From positions 1 to 5,261 of the forward strand of contig JAGATI010000083.1 in NCBI GenBank assembly GCA_017621295.1: 5,261 nucleotides of DNA, given 5' to 3'. Below the pieces are notes generated by a model. The model worked only from the letters and a program-made list of their open reading frames with translations, searched no databases and was not told where the DNA came from. Source of the stretch: Clostridia bacterium (GTDB taxonomy: Bacteria; Bacillota_A; Clostridia; TANB77; CAG-508). Below, piece by piece: positions 5,254-5,261 of this stretch; the first letter of the stretch is position 1; each line of letters opens with the position of its first letter. A program made the position numbers and the translations under genes.

Positions 5254-5261
5254 ATGGCAAA
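5254..5261 (+). CDS. Start of a further gene cut by the right edge
   Basis: ATG at 5254-5256 follows a full AGGAGG (5241-5246) by seven bases, and the next codon is GCA (Met-Ala). Only eight bases are in the window, so the product cannot be identified. The strong ribosome site and the 24-base gap after the coiled-coil gene make a cotranscribed real gene likely. Confidence 0.6.

Overview
This is an AT-rich window (roughly a quarter G+C by eye) with standard-code genes, strong AGGAGG-type ribosome binding sites and near-consensus sigma-A promoters. All of this fits a low-GC Firmicute, most likely a Clostridia-type anaerobe. No rRNA, tRNA, CRISPR array or transposase is visible.

Layout from left to right. 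At 1-700 (minus) lies the N-terminal 233 residues of a BRO/phage-antirepressor-family protein that runs off the left edge. It has its own extended -10 promoter. At 701-994 is a noncoding stretch holding that promoter, two adjacent inverted repeats and a possible 31-residue small ORF. At 995-1993 (minus) is a fusion of an MmcQ/YjbR-type domain to an O6-alkylguanine-DNA alkyltransferase (MGMT) domain. It is driven by a perfect TTGACA-17-TATAAT promoter whose spacer contains a GAAC-N4-GTTC dyad, the core of the Gram-positive LexA (SOS) box. A strong hairpin terminator at 2128-2169 separates it from an operon transcribed leftwards: an HD-domain phosphohydrolase (4119-4889) followed 18 bases later by a type IA topoisomerase of the TopB/topoisomerase III kind (2169-4100). 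Divergent from that operon, on the plus strand, are a 40-residue charged coiled-coil protein (5107-5229) and the first codons of another gene (5254 to the right edge).

Taken together, the centre of the window is DNA maintenance: a probable damage-inducible alkylation-repair fusion beside a topoisomerase operon. The most noteworthy points are the LexA-like box placed inside the promoter of the fusion gene, and the PCYKV active site in which the cysteine is kept but the usual histidine and arginine are replaced. The BRO gene carries a perfect 11-bp-arm palindrome inside its coding region and has no other phage-like gene next to it in this window.
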